From the NCBI GenBank assembly GCA_963783865.1, contig CAWAPD010000002.1:310001-374000 (forward strand): a DNA stretch of 64,000 bases, in the 5' to 3' direction. The notes beneath the pieces were generated by a model. That model was not told the DNA's origin and ran no database searches. It saw only the letters and a list, made by a program, of their open reading frames with translations. The translations under genes were made by a program, and so were the position numbers. This stretch comes from CAWAPD01 sp963783865. GTDB lineage: Bacteria; Actinomycetota; Thermoleophilia; UBA2241. Of this stretch, positions 29,871 through 40,222 are shown piece by piece (within the stretch, counting starts at the first letter, position 1; every line of letters begins with the position of its first letter).

Positions 29871-32110
29871 TCAACCCTCCTGGACGGGCAGGCGGCCGAA
29901 GTCGCCGAGCGCGCCCAGCAGGGCGGTGATCTGCCGCAGCTGCGCCAGCCGGTTGGCGCGCAACGCGGGGTCCTTGTCCATCACCAGCACGGCGTCGAAG
30001 TAGCGGTCGACGGGGCCGCGCAGGGCGGCGGCGGCGTTGAGCGCAGCCTCCATGTCGCCGCCGTCCAGCGCCGTCCGCAGCGGGCCGCGCACCTCGGCTA
30101 CGGCCTCGGCGAGCTCGCGCTCGGCGTCGTCGCTGAAGCGCGCGGGGTCGGGAGCATCGGGTACGCCGGCCTCGCCCTCGGCCTTGGCCGCCAGCGAGGC
30201 CGGCCGCGTGAACGCGACCACGACGTCGTTGAAGGACGGCTGGTCCTGGACGCGCGCGAAGGTTCGAGCAAGCTCGGCGGCGCGGGGCAGGTCGGCGCCG
30301 TAGGCGCCGGCGCCCAGCGCCGCCTCGACCAGGGGGAACGGCAGTCCCTCATCGAGGAGCAGGCCCTCGAGCCGCTCCCAGACGAAGGCCGCGACCTCCG
30401 CCTCGGGGTCGGGGCCGGAGCCGGCCGACGCCAGGACGCCCTGCTTCTCGTAGACGCGCATGGCGGCCACGGCGAGCTCGCGCGGCGCCAGGCGCAGGCC
30501 GTACTCGAGGCAGATGCGCACGATGCCCATCGCGGCCCGGCGGAGCCCATACGGGTCGCGCGAACCCGACGGCTTCTCGCCGGCCAGCCAGGCTCCCGCG
30601 ATGTTGTCGATCTTGTCGGCGACGGCGACCAGCGCCCCACCGGTCGTGGACGGCAGCGGCCCGACGGTCGACAGCGGCAGGTAGTGCTCGGCGACCGCCG
30701 TGGCGACGGGCGGCGCGGCGCCGGCCTCGCCGGCGAAGACGCCGCCCATCGTGCCCTGCAACGTCGGGAACTCGATCACCGTCTGGCTCACCAGGTCGGC
30801 CTTGGCGAAGCGCGCGGCGAGAACGGCGGCGGCGAGCTCGTCGCCGGCCGCGCCGGCCAGCGGCGAGCTCGCCGCCGCCGCCACGAGCTCCTCGTCGCCG
30901 GGCTTGCCGGACCGTCCGGCGAGCCACTGGGTCAGCGCCGCCATGCGGCCGGTCTTGTCGGCCAGCGAGCCCAGCCTGGCGTGGAAGACGACCTCGCTCA
31001 GTCTCGAGGCCATGGCCTCGAGGCCCTCGGCGAGGTCGCGGTCGTACGAGAACTCGGCGTCGTCGAGCCGGCCCTCGAGCACGCGCTCGTTGCCGTGGGT
31101 GATCTCGACGGCGGCGCCGGGATCGGCGTTGGAGACGTACAGGAACTGCGGCAGCAGGCGCTCGCCCTGGTCCTTGACCGGGAAGTAGCGCTGGTGACTC
31201 TGCATGGCCGTGATCAGCACCTCGCGCGGCAGGCGCAGGTGGCGCGAGTCGAAGCGGCCCACGTGCACGCTCGGCCACTCGACCAGATAGGTGGTCTCCC
31301 TGAGGACCTCGCCGGGGTCGAACCAGCGGCCGCCCAGCCCGGAGGCCGACGCCCCCAGCCCTTCGACGATGAGGTCGGTGCGGCGCGTCTGGCTGACCAC
31401 GACCTTCTGCTCGGCGAGGTGCCGCTCGTAGTGGTCGGCGCGGTCGACGACGAGCGGCGCGCCGAGCACGCGGTGCCCCTGGCTGACGGCGCCGGCGACG
31501 AGGTCGTAGAAGGCGAACGGCACGACCTCGTCGCCGTACAGGCAGACCAGCCAGCGCACCGGCCGCGAGAACCGGAAGTACTCGTCGGCCGTCGCGGGCC
31601 TGGCGCCCCAGCGCATGCCGCGCGGGATCTGCAGGCCGGTCAGGATGGCCGTCGCCACGGCCGGCAGCACCTCCGGCGCCGGCCGCCGCTCGGCCTCGAC
31701 GACGGCGACGACGAACTCGTCGCCGTCGAACGTCTCGCGCTCGAGCTGTCCCGGCTTGAGGCCGCGGCCACGGGCGAAGCCTTCTCCGGCCTTGGTCGGC
31801 TTGCCGTCGGCGTCGAAGGCCGCGCTGACGCGCGGCCCTCGCATGCGCGACGTCTCGGCCGTCTGGGCGGCCGGCACGTCGCGCACCAGGACGGCGATGC
31901 GGCGCGGCGAGATCCAGGCGCCGAGCCGCTCGGCGAGGAACGTCTCGGCGTCGGCCTCGCCGCCCAACAGGCGCCGGCTCGCCAGCGCCTGGTAGACGAG
32001 GCCCGGCGCCTCGGCGACGCCGTCGCCGCGCAGCTGGCGCAGCAGCGACTCGCAGACCTTGTACGGCAGCTCCTCGCAGCCGATCTCGAACAGCCAGTCG
32101 GCGCGGGCCT

Positions 32111-32114
<4 letters not shown>
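29871..32114 (-). CDS. glyS: Glycyl-tRNA synthetase beta subunit
   Basis: This 747-residue subunit binds tRNA-Gly in the tetrameric alpha2-beta2 enzyme. It begins with the typical [13 protein letters not shown] block, has the [19 protein letters not shown] region early (ISPRRIAVL), and ends with the [19 protein letters not shown] anticodon-binding tail. GTG 32114 overlaps the glyQ stop by four bases (GTGA). A 16-bp inverted repeat with 23-base loop (30825-30840 with 30864-30879) lies within the coding sequence. Confidence 0.95.
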
Positions 32115-33058
<944 letters not shown>

Positions 33059-33082
33059 GTGCCACTCCACGTCGGGGGCCGG

Positions 33083-33091
33083 ATTCTATCA
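33083..33091 (-). promoter_or_regulatory. Extended -10 promoter of glyQ-glyS-ppdK
   Basis: TGA followed by TAGAAT (33083-33088 on the minus strand) is one mismatch from the ideal extended -10. The predicted start is near 33076, about 18 bases before the glyQ ATG, which leaves no room for a T-box leader. Confidence 0.55.
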
Positions 33092-33244
33092 AGTGCCACG
33101 GAAGGGCGACAGTGGAAGCCGGCTCCGGAACGACGAAGTTCGTGCGAGTGGTTTGGGCAGGGCGGCAGAGGGAGCGGTCGGTGGCGAAGGTGGCGGCGGA
33201 GCGGTCGCAAACCGCCGCCCCGCCCACGTGCGCGAGACAAGGGG

Positions 33245-33281
33245 CGGGGCGCGGGAGCGGCTGAGCCGCTCCCGCGCCCCG
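33245..33281 (-). terminator. 16-bp hairpin after the zinc-finger gene
   Basis: Bases 33245-33260 pair with 33266-33281 around CTGAG, beginning 18 bases after the stop of the zinc-finger gene on the minus strand. A weaker GGCGGCGG/CCGCCGCC pair follows at 33192-33219. Confidence 0.7.
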
Positions 33282-33298
33282 TCGTCGGTCCGCGGTCG

Positions 33299-33712
33299 TC
33301 AGGCTGCTTCTACCGAGTCGTTGCCGCGCTCGCCGTCGCCGGGGCGCGGCTCGTCGCCGCTCCCGGCAGCGGCCTCGGGTCGCGGCTCGAGCACGGCGGT
33401 CGCCGCCCTGCCCTTGGGACGGCGGCGAGGCCGGCGGCCCTTCTGGGCCGCGAGCTGCGCCGCCCGCTCCTCTGCGATGCGCGCGCGTTCCCGGCGCTCG
33501 GCCGGATGCGTCACGTCGATGTGCGCCCGCAGGTCGTCGTTGCGTCTGAACTCCGCGCCGCAGAAGGCGCAGCGGAAGACGACGGCGCGGCGCTGAGCCG
33601 CATCCGTGTCGCTCCGTGCCTCCCAATCGGTGTGGAGCAGGTCCTTGTGTCGGTCGAGGGCGTACTGCGAACCGAAGACGGCCCCGCATGCCTCGCACCG
33701 GACTTCTGCCAT
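33299..33712 (-). CDS. Bacterial C2H2 zinc-finger protein
   Basis: This 137-residue protein carries two classical C2H2 fingers: Cys6-Cys9-His22-His27 and Cys48-Cys51-His64-His69, both with C-x2-C-x12-H-x4-H spacing and the phenylalanine and leucine core positions. A basic linker (QKGRRPRRRPKGR) and an acidic, Gly/Pro-rich tail follow, so it is likely a DNA- or RNA-binding protein. ATG 33712 has GGAGGTGA five bases upstream. Classical tandem fingers are uncommon in bacteria. It is monocistronic, with its own hairpin terminator and an inverted repeat in its leader. Confidence 0.85.
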   Translation of the reverse strand: MAEVRCEACGAVFGSQYALDRHKDLLHTDWEARSDTDAAQRRAVVFRCAFCGAEFRRNDDLRAHIDVTHPAERRERARIAEERAAQLAAQKGRRPRRRPKGRAATAVLEPRPEAAAGSGDEPRPGDGERGNDSVEAA

Positions 33713-33744
33713 GATGTCACCTCCGTACGGGGTAGTTTCCACGC

Positions 33745-33773
33745 TGCGAAGCAGGGAAAACCCTATCTTCGCA
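33745..33773. promoter_or_regulatory. Inverted repeat in the leader of the zinc-finger gene
   Basis: TGCGAAG (33745-33751) pairs with CTTCGCA (33767-33773), and inside them AGGG (33753-33756) pairs with CCCT (33761-33764) around an AAAA loop. It lies 32 bases upstream of the zinc-finger ATG, in the divergent region before the protease gene. It may be an operator or an RNA hairpin. Confidence 0.45.
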
Positions 33774-33944
33774 GGACAAGCGGTCCCGGATCGGGCGCGG
33801 GACGCGCCGCCGCGACTATCCGGATGCTTCACACGACCCGCTGGGGGGAACAGAAGAGTCACGGACCGCCGGGGAGCCGCGAGCCTGAGAGATGCAAGCT
33901 GCGGACCCGGCGGTTTCGCTTGGCCGAGACCTGACGAGGTGACC

Positions 33945-34685
33945 GTGTTCCTGTACTTCGACCCGCGCTACTTCCTGTTCGTGCTGATCCCCGCGCTGCT
34001 GATCTCGGGCGGGGTCCAGCTGTACCTCAAGTCGACGTTCGCCAGGTGGCGGCAGGTGCGCAACGGCGCCGGCCTGACCGGCGAGCAGGTCGCCGACGCC
34101 CTGTTCGAGCGCGGCGCCCTGATCCCCGTGGCCACCGAGCGCAGCGGGCAGCACATCCCGCTGCTGCGGCGCATCCCGATCCAGCGCTCGCAGGCGGGGG
34201 CGTTGTCGGACCACTTCGACCCGCGGGCCAACGTCGTCCGCCTCTCCGAGCCGATCGCCACGCAGCCGTCGGTGGCCTCGATGGCCGTGGTCGCCCACGA
34301 GCTCGGCCACGTGCAGCAGGCGCAGCAGCGCTCGCCGCTGATGGCGGCGCGCAACGTGCTGGTCCCGGCGGTGACGGTCAGCCCGATGGTCTCGTACGGG
34401 CTGATCGTGATCGGGTTCCTGTTCGGGTCTACGGGACTGGTCTGGCTGGGCGTGCTGGTCTTCACCCTGGTCGTTCTGTTCGCCGTCCTCACGCTGCCGG
34501 TCGAGATCGACGCCAGCCGCCGCGGCCTGCGCCTGTTGCGCGAGACGGGCCTCACACAGACGGAGAGCGACGCCGAGGGCTCGCGCGCCGTGCTCACCGC
34601 CGCCGGCCTGACCTACGTCGGCGCCGCCGTCACCGCCGTGCTGCAGCTGCTGTACTTCGTCATGCTCGCCGGCAGGCGGACCTGA
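33945..34685 (+). CDS. YugP-type zinc membrane metallopeptidase
   Basis: This 246-residue membrane protein fits the neutral zinc metallopeptidase family PF04298 (YugP of Bacillus). An N-terminal helix (about 10-28) is followed by the catalytic HELGH motif (118-122) and two or three C-terminal helices; the EIDASRRGLRLL block after the central helices supplies the usual third zinc ligand region. I chose GTG 33945 with AGGTGA just upstream. The gene abuts the redoxin-like gene (one base between). Substrate unknown. Confidence 0.88.
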   Translation: MFLYFDPRYFLFVLIPALLISGGVQLYLKSTFARWRQVRNGAGLTGEQVADALFERGALIPVATERSGQHIPLLRRIPIQRSQAGALSDHFDPRANVVRLSEPIATQPSVASMAVVAHELGHVQQAQQRSPLMAARNVLVPAVTVSPMVSYGLIVIGFLFGSTGLVWLGVLVFTLVVLFAVLTLPVEIDASRRGLRLLRETGLTQTESDAEGSRAVLTAAGLTYVGAAVTAVLQLLYFVMLAGRRT

Positions 34686-34686
34686 G

Positions 34687-35190
34687 ATGGACCGGTCCGG
34701 CGGCACCGGCAGCCGCGCGCAGACGGTCGGCCGGCGCTTCCCCGAGGCGTGCGGCACCACCCTGGCCGGCGAACGGCTCTGCCTGCCCGACGACGTCGCC
34801 GGCGCCCCCGCGGTCCTGCTCGTCGCCTACCAGCGTGTGACCCAAGAGGACATCGACGCCTGGATGGCCTTCCTCCACCGTGAAGCCCCGCACTTGGCCG
34901 TGTACGAGGTACCCACGATCCCGGCGCCGGCCTACCGGCTCTGGTCGGGCTGGATCGACACCGGCATGCGCAAAGGCGTCCCCCAGGAACTCTGGTCCAA
35001 CGTGCTCACGCTGTACGCCGAGGGCGCGCCTGTCCGGGACTTCCTCGGCAGCGCCGACAAGTACAGCGCCGACGTGGTGCTGCTCGACGCCGGCGGCGTG
35101 GTGCGCTGGTTCGACGACTCCGGCTTCGACCCGGACAAGGGCTCCGACCTGCTGCGCGCGCTGCGAGGGCTGGAGGAGAAGAGCGCCTAG
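34687..35190 (+). CDS. Thioredoxin-fold (redoxin-like) protein without CxxC
   Basis: This 167-residue protein looks like a thioredoxin-fold protein: GRRFPEACGTTLAGE start, LLVAYQRV central strand and VVLLDAGGVVRWF near the end. It lacks the CxxC redox pair, having only two cysteines (near residues 22 and 32). The layout, including the DTGMRKGVPQE block, recalls ATP10-like proteins, but I am not sure. It is the second gene after the YugP-type protease, starting one base after it, so the two are cotranslated. Confidence 0.6.
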   Translation: MDRSGGTGSRAQTVGRRFPEACGTTLAGERLCLPDDVAGAPAVLLVAYQRVTQEDIDAWMAFLHREAPHLAVYEVPTIPAPAYRLWSGWIDTGMRKGVPQELWSNVLTLYAEGAPVRDFLGSADKYSADVVLLDAGGVVRWFDDSGFDPDKGSDLLRALRGLEEKSA

Positions 35191-35196
35191 GTGCGG

Positions 35197-35217
35197 GCGG
35201 CCGCCGCCGGCGGCCGC
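35197..35217. terminator. Hairpin between convergent redoxin-like gene and recO
   Basis: Bases 35197-35205 pair with 35209-35217 (9 bp, three-base loop) between two convergent genes, so it could serve both strands. Confidence 0.5.
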
Positions 35218-35235
35218 AATGGCCAGCCCCCGCCC

Positions 35236-35979
35236 CTACGCCTGCTGCGCGAAGCGCACGGCGCGCAGGCGCCCGCCGGTGTGGAACACGTATAGGCGCA
35301 GGATGTGGCGCAGCGCCTCTTCGACCGCCGGCGACGGGGCGCCTCCCCGCAGCTCGGCGAGCGGCAGCTCGACCGAGGCGCGCAGCGCCGCCACCGCGGC
35401 CGGCGTGATCGGCGCCCCATCGCCGGCGCAGTCCGCGCAGACCAGGCCGCCACGCTCGGCCGAGAACCCCACGGCCGGCCGCTCGGTCGAGCCGCATGCC
35501 ACACACTGCTCGAGCACGGGCAGGTAGCCGGCCTCGTGGAGCAGCTTCACCAGGGCGCCCAGCGTGAGCGGCGCCCGCAGAGCAGCGCCGTCGAAGCCCT
35601 GGTCGATCTCGCGCAGCGCCCGTCCCAGCAGCGTGAACACGCGCTCGTGCTCCTCCTCTTCGCCGAACAGCCCGGCGGCGGCCTCGCAGACGAGGGCCGC
35701 CGCGGTCATCGCCTCGCGGTCCTCGCGCACGAGCTGCGGCGCCCACACGAGCTGGGCCGAGGTCACGGTGTGCAGCGAGCGGCCGCGGAACAGGATCAGG
35801 TCGACGATCCCGAACGGCTCCAGGCGCCCTCCCCACCGCGACTTCGTGCGCCGCACACCCTTGACCACGGCGTCGACGCGGCCGAGCGTCGCCGTGAACA
35901 GGCTGACGATGCGGTCCGCCTCGCCGAGCGGACGCGACGAGAGCACGACCGCGCGAGTCTTCTCGTAGCGGGTGGGCAC
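35236..35979 (-). CDS. recO: DNA repair protein RecO
   Basis: This 247-residue protein loads RecA in the RecFOR pathway. It has an N-terminal OB fold (TRAVVLSSRPLGEADRIV), a helical middle and a C-terminal zinc region with four cysteines (CVACGS and VCADCAG). Length and order are typical. It lies 68 bases after prmC on the same strand. Confidence 0.93.
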   Translation of the reverse strand: MPTRYEKTRAVVLSSRPLGEADRIVSLFTATLGRVDAVVKGVRRTKSRWGGRLEPFGIVDLILFRGRSLHTVTSAQLVWAPQLVREDREAMTAAALVCEAAAGLFGEEEEHERVFTLLGRALREIDQGFDGAALRAPLTLGALVKLLHEAGYLPVLEQCVACGSTERPAVGFSAERGGLVCADCAGDGAPITPAAVAALRASVELPLAELRGGAPSPAVEEALRHILRLYVFHTGGRLRAVRFAQQA

Positions 35980-36047
35980 GGCTCAGTCCGTCCCCGGCCG
36001 GCCGGCCGGCGGCGGGCCGGGCGTCAGCGCATCGCGTGCCACCGCCG

Positions 36048-36932
36048 TCACCTCGCCGGCCGTTCGCGCGCCACGACCACGCGCGGCAGCCCGCCCAGGT
36101 CACGGCGCACGTCGACGCCCTCGTAGCGGCCGGCGTCGGCGAACAGCCGAACGACCTCGTCGGGGACCGCGTCGGGGATCTCGAGCGCGAGGTGGCCGCC
36201 GGGCTCGAGCCACGTCGTCGCCTCGGGCACGATGCGACGGTAGAAGTCGAGCCCGTCGGCCCCGCCCAGGAGCGCCGCGTGCGGCTCATAGCCCCGGATC
36301 TCCGGCTCCAGGCCGTCGAGCGAGTCTCCCGCAACGTAGGGCGGGTTCGAAACGATCACCTCGAAGCGGGCGCCGCGGGGCAGGTCGCGGAACAGGTCGC
36401 TCACGACGAACCGGACACGGCCGGCCAGGCCCAGACGGGCGGCGTTCAGCCGGGCCACCTCGAGGGCGCCGCGGTGGGCGTCGCTGGCCACCACCTCGGC
36501 CGACGGGTGCTCGGCGGCGACGGCCAGCGCGACGGCGCCGCTGCCGGTACCCACGTCGAGCAGCCGGGGGACGGGGCGCTCGCAGAGCGCCAGCTTCTCG
36601 AGCGCCACCTCGACCAGCGTCTCGGTCTCGGGCCGCGGGATCAGCGTGCTCTCGTTCAGGCTCAGGTCGATCGTGCGGAAGGCCTTGTGGCCGACGATGT
36701 AGGCGACCGGCTCGCGACCGGCGCGGCGGCCGACCATGGCGGCGAACGCCGCCGCCTCGGCCGCCGCCAGCTCGCGCTCTGGCGCGGCGAACAGCCGTTC
36801 CCTGGTCGTGCCCAGCGTCTCGGCGAGCAGGATCTCGGCGTCGAGGCGCGGCGAGAGGCACCCGTGCGCCCGCAGGCGGCGGGTCGCGTCGGCGAGCGCG
36901 CGGCGCACCGTCAGCGGCTCACGCCCGGCCAC
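36048..36932 (-). CDS. prmC: Peptide chain release factor glutamine methyltransferase
   Basis: This 294-residue SAM-dependent enzyme methylates the GGQ glutamine of release factors. It has an N-terminal helical domain, the LIPRPETETLVE region, the SAM motif LLDVGTGSGAVAL and the catalytic NPPY (VSNPPYVAG). It starts at GTG 36932, 13 bases after prfA, its substrate gene. Confidence 0.95.
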   Translation of the reverse strand: MAGREPLTVRRALADATRRLRAHGCLSPRLDAEILLAETLGTTRERLFAAPERELAAAEAAAFAAMVGRRAGREPVAYIVGHKAFRTIDLSLNESTLIPRPETETLVEVALEKLALCERPVPRLLDVGTGSGAVALAVAAEHPSAEVVASDAHRGALEVARLNAARLGLAGRVRFVVSDLFRDLPRGARFEVIVSNPPYVAGDSLDGLEPEIRGYEPHAALLGGADGLDFYRRIVPEATTWLEPGGHLALEIPDAVPDEVVRLFADAGRYEGVDVRRDLGGLPRVVVARERPAR

Positions 36933-36945
36933 TCGCCGCGCCCCC

Positions 36946-38028
36946 TCAGCCCTGGCCCGCGTCGCCCAGCTGCTTGCGCCGGTCCTCGGCCGCCAGGGCC
37001 TCGGTGAACTCGTCGATGTCGCCCTCGAGCACCTCGGCCAGCCGGTGTGAGGTCAGGCCGATGCGATGGTCGCTGACCCGGTTCTGCGGGAAGTTGTAGG
37101 TGCGGATCTTCTGGGAGCGGTCGCCGGTGCCGACCATGCTGCGGCGCGCCTCCGACAGCTCCTTCTCCTGCTTCTCGAGCTCCAGCTCGTAGAGCCGGGC
37201 GCGCAGGATCCGCATGGCGCGCTCCTTGTTCTGCAGCTGGCTCTTCTCGTCCTGGCAGCTCACGACCAGGCCGGTCGGCAGGTGCGTCAGGCGCACCGCC
37301 GAGTCGGTCGTGTTGACCGACTGCCCGCCGGGCCCGCTGGAGCGGAAGATGTCGACGCGCACGTCGTTGGGGTCGATCTCGACCTCGACCTCCTCGGCCT
37401 CGGGCAACACGGCCACGGTGGCGGTCGACGTGTGGATGCGGCCCTGCGACTCGGTCACCGGCACGCGCTGCACGCGGTGCACGCCGCCCTCGTACTTGAA
37501 GGCCGAGTAGGCGCCGCGGCCGCGGACCTCGAAGATGACCTCCTTGAACCCGCCCGATTCCGACTCGGAGCGGCTCAGCACCTCGGTCGCGAAGCCCTTC
37601 TTCTCGGCGTAGCGGCTCAGCATGCGGAAGAGCTCGCCGGCGAACAGGGCGGCCTCGTCGCCGCCGGCGCCGGCGCGGACCTCGACGATCACGTCCTTGG
37701 CGTCGTTGGGGTCGCGGGCCAGCATCTGGGCGCGGATCTCGTCGGCGAGCCGCTCGAGGCGCTCGCGGCTCGCCTGCAGCTCGCCCAGCAGATACGCGCG
37801 CATCTCCTCGTCGCCGGCGTCGTCGCCGTCGAGCATCTCCTGGGCGTCGGCGGCGGCGCGCTCCGCCTCGCGGTACTGCTTCGCCAGGGCGTGGGCCTCT
37901 TCGAGCTCGGCGTGCCTGCGCGCCGCCGCCGTGTACCGAGCGCGGTCGGCCAGCACCTCGGGGTCGCTCAGCTGCCCCGTGATCTCGGCGTAGGAGCGTT
38001 CGATGTCGGCGATGAGGTCCTCGATCAT
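36946..38028 (-). CDS. prfA: Peptide chain release factor 1
   Basis: This 360-residue factor ends translation at UAA and UAG. It has the catalytic GGQ in [17 protein letters not shown], and the PVTESQGR stretch near the recognition region. Length is exactly typical. ATG 38028 begins MIEDLI; the longer open frame upstream lacks any ribosome site. Confidence 0.96.
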   Translation of the reverse strand: MIEDLIADIERSYAEITGQLSDPEVLADRARYTAAARRHAELEEAHALAKQYREAERAAADAQEMLDGDDAGDEEMRAYLLGELQASRERLERLADEIRAQMLARDPNDAKDVIVEVRAGAGGDEAALFAGELFRMLSRYAEKKGFATEVLSRSESESGGFKEVIFEVRGRGAYSAFKYEGGVHRVQRVPVTESQGRIHTSTATVAVLPEAEEVEVEIDPNDVRVDIFRSSGPGGQSVNTTDSAVRLTHLPTGLVVSCQDEKSQLQNKERAMRILRARLYELELEKQEKELSEARRSMVGTGDRSQKIRTYNFPQNRVSDHRIGLTSHRLAEVLEGDIDEFTEALAAEDRRKQLGDAGQG

Positions 38029-38087
38029 CTTCGGTCCGTTGTGGGTGTGGGACGCGGGTCTCGGCCGCCGCCGGCGGCCACTCAGGG

Positions 38088-38093
38088 AGTATA
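38088..38093 (-). promoter_or_regulatory. Possible -10 box of prfA-prmC
   Basis: TATACT on the minus strand lies 60 bases upstream of the prfA start. A small GGCCGCC/GGCGGCC hairpin (about 38063-38079) sits in the leader. No clear -35. Confidence 0.35.
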
Positions 38094-38224
38094 CCCGGTC
38101 GCAGATCCGCCTCAGGCTGAGGCCACGCCGGGCGCGGCGCGGCGAACGGCTCTCCACGCTCCGGTCATGCCGTTTCCGCCTAGACTACGCGGCACGACAC
38201 AGACGCCACGCAGGAGGCACGAAG

Positions 38225-39229
38225 ATGACGCTCCCCGTACGCCCGCTGGGCACGACCGGCCTCGAGATCACCACCGTCGGCTTCGGCTCCTGGGCCGTGG
38301 GCGGCGGCGGCTGGTCGTCCGGCTGGGGACCGCAGGACGACGAACGCTCGATCGCCGCCATCCACCGAGCCGTCGAGCTCGGGGTCAACTGGGTCGACAC
38401 CGCCGCCGAGTACGGCCTCGGACACGCCGAGGAGGTCGTCCGGGAGGCGGTCCGCCGGCTCCCGCCGGCGGACCGCCCCTTCGTCTTCACGAAAGGCGGC
38501 CTGGTCTGGGACCCCGCCCAACCGATGGTGGAGTCGCGCCAGGTGCTGCGGCCCGACTCGATCCGCCGCGAGTGTGAAGCCTCGCTGCGCCGCCTGGGAG
38601 TCGACACCATCGACCTCTACCAGTTCCACATGCCCGACGAGACCGGCACGCCGGTAGAGGAGTCGTGGGGCGAGATGCGGCGGCTCATCGATGAGGGCAA
38701 GGTGCGCTTCGGCGGCGTCTCCAACTTCGACGTGGCGTTGCTCTCGCGCTGCGAGAGCCTGCGCCACGTCGAGTCGCTGCAGCCGCCGCTCTCGCTGCTC
38801 GAGCGCGACGCCGCGGCGGCGGAGGTGCCGTGGGCGCGCGAGCACGGCACCGGCGTGATCTGCTACAGCCCGATGGGTTCGGGACTGCTCACCGACTCGT
38901 TCTCGCGGGAACGGATCGCCCGGATGGCGCCCGACGACTGGCGGCTGTCCGACAGCGGTTTCGCCGACCCGGCGCTCGGGCGGAGCCTGAGCCTGCGCGA
39001 CGCGCTACGCCCCGTCGCGGCGCGCCACGAGGCGAGCGTCGCCGCCGTCGCCATCGCCTGGGTGCTGGCCTGGCCGGGCGTGACCGGCGCCATCGTGGGG
39101 GCGCGCTCGCCCGAACAGGTGGATGGATGGGTCGGCGCCGCGTCGCTCGTCTTGAGCGGCGCCGATCTCGACGAGATCGCCGCCGCGATCGCCGCGACCG
39201 GCGCCGGTTCGGGCCCGGCGCGCCCGTAG
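38225..39229 (+). CDS. Aldo/keto reductase
   Basis: This 334-residue NAD(P)H-dependent oxidoreductase has a TIM barrel with the expected tetrad regions: Asp in NWVDTAAEYG with Tyr close behind, Lys in FTKGG, and His in YQFHMPD. The C-terminal AIVGARSPEQVD block binds the cofactor. ATG 38225 has GGAGG eight bases upstream. It is divergent from prfA and convergent with DUF1385. It looks like the AKR11/13-type subfamily; substrate is unknown. Confidence 0.92.
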   Translation: MTLPVRPLGTTGLEITTVGFGSWAVGGGGWSSGWGPQDDERSIAAIHRAVELGVNWVDTAAEYGLGHAEEVVREAVRRLPPADRPFVFTKGGLVWDPAQPMVESRQVLRPDSIRRECEASLRRLGVDTIDLYQFHMPDETGTPVEESWGEMRRLIDEGKVRFGGVSNFDVALLSRCESLRHVESLQPPLSLLERDAAAAEVPWAREHGTGVICYSPMGSGLLTDSFSRERIARMAPDDWRLSDSGFADPALGRSLSLRDALRPVAARHEASVAAVAIAWVLAWPGVTGAIVGARSPEQVDGWVGAASLVLSGADLDEIAAAIAATGAGSGPARP

Positions 39230-39270
39230 CCTGCGGGCACGGGCGCGCCGCCCGGCCGCCGCAAGGCCGG

Positions 39271-40218
39271 CTAGGCCATCACCTCGACGCCCTCGACCGG
39301 CGGCCGGTCCTGGGGCTCGAGCTCGACGATCCTCTCGAGGGCGGCGAGCGCCACCTCGATCTGGGGCACGTCGGGCCGGCGCGTGGTCATCCACTGGAGC
39401 GCCAGGCCGGGGGCCATGATCACCCGCACGACCGGGTTGGTCTCGTGTCGGCCGGCGAACTTGATGATCTCGAACGAGATGCCGGCGATCAGCGGCACGA
39501 GCACGATCCGCGACAGGATCAGCCAGTACCAGGCCGGCCAGCGCACGATCGCGAACACGAACACCGAGACGACCATTACGATCAGCAGGAACGACGTGCC
39601 GCAGCGCAGGTGCAGCGTCGTGTACTTCTCGACGTTGGCCGGCACGAGCTCCTCGCCGTGCTCGAGCGCGTGAATGCTCATGTGCTCGGCGCCGTGGTAC
39701 TCGAACACCCGGCGCAGGTCGCGGATGCGCGTGACGATCCAGAGATAGATCACGAAGATCGCCACGCGCACAAGGCCTTCGACGATCCAGAACGTGATGC
39801 CCGTGCCGAGCTGCGCCCTGAACAGGCGCGTGATGCCCAGCGGGGCGAGGAAGAAGAGCAGCACCGCGAACACGAGCGCGACCAGCAGCGTGCCGGCGAT
39901 CTCCTTGCGCGAGAGCTCCTCTTGCTCCTCGCCCAGGGACTGGTTGGCCGAGATCGTCAGGGCGCGCACGCCGATCACCAGCGACTCGACCAGGGCGGTC
40001 ACGCCCCGGGCGATGGGGATCTTGAGCGCCGGGTAGCGCTGCATGTACGAGACCAGCGGCCACGAGTCGAGGAAGATCGAGCCGTCGGGGCGGCGCACGG
40101 CCAGCGACCAGTGCTCGACGCCGCGCATCATGACGCCTTCGAGGACGGCCTGCCCGCCGACCTGCGCGCGCCGGGCGGCGAGCCCGGGAAGCGCGGCGAT
40201 CAGGCGCAGGCCGCGCAC
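39271..40218 (-). CDS. DUF1385 membrane protein (YqhQ-like)
   Basis: This 315-residue protein is the DUF1385 family: the VGGQAVLEGVMMRG start, the FEYHGAEHMSIHALEHGE motif and the LRCGTSFLL helix are diagnostic. About four or five membrane helices are seen (about 110-128, 140-162, 205-250). Its function is not established, though it is often found next to rpmE, thyX and prfA, as here. It starts at GTG 40218, four bases after thyX. Confidence 0.92.
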   Translation of the reverse strand: MRGLRLIAALPGLAARRAQVGGQAVLEGVMMRGVEHWSLAVRRPDGSIFLDSWPLVSYMQRYPALKIPIARGVTALVESLVIGVRALTISANQSLGEEQEELSRKEIAGTLLVALVFAVLLFFLAPLGITRLFRAQLGTGITFWIVEGLVRVAIFVIYLWIVTRIRDLRRVFEYHGAEHMSIHALEHGEELVPANVEKYTTLHLRCGTSFLLIVMVVSVFVFAIVRWPAWYWLILSRIVLVPLIAGISFEIIKFAGRHETNPVVRVIMAPGLALQWMTTRRPDVPQIEVALAALERIVELEPQDRPPVEGVEVMA

Positions 40219-40222
40219 CGGA

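Noticed and set aside
33059..33240. Possible T-box leader upstream of glyQ
   Set aside because: The leader from the best promoter is only about 18 bases and no T-box consensus (AGGGTGGNACCGCG) is present.
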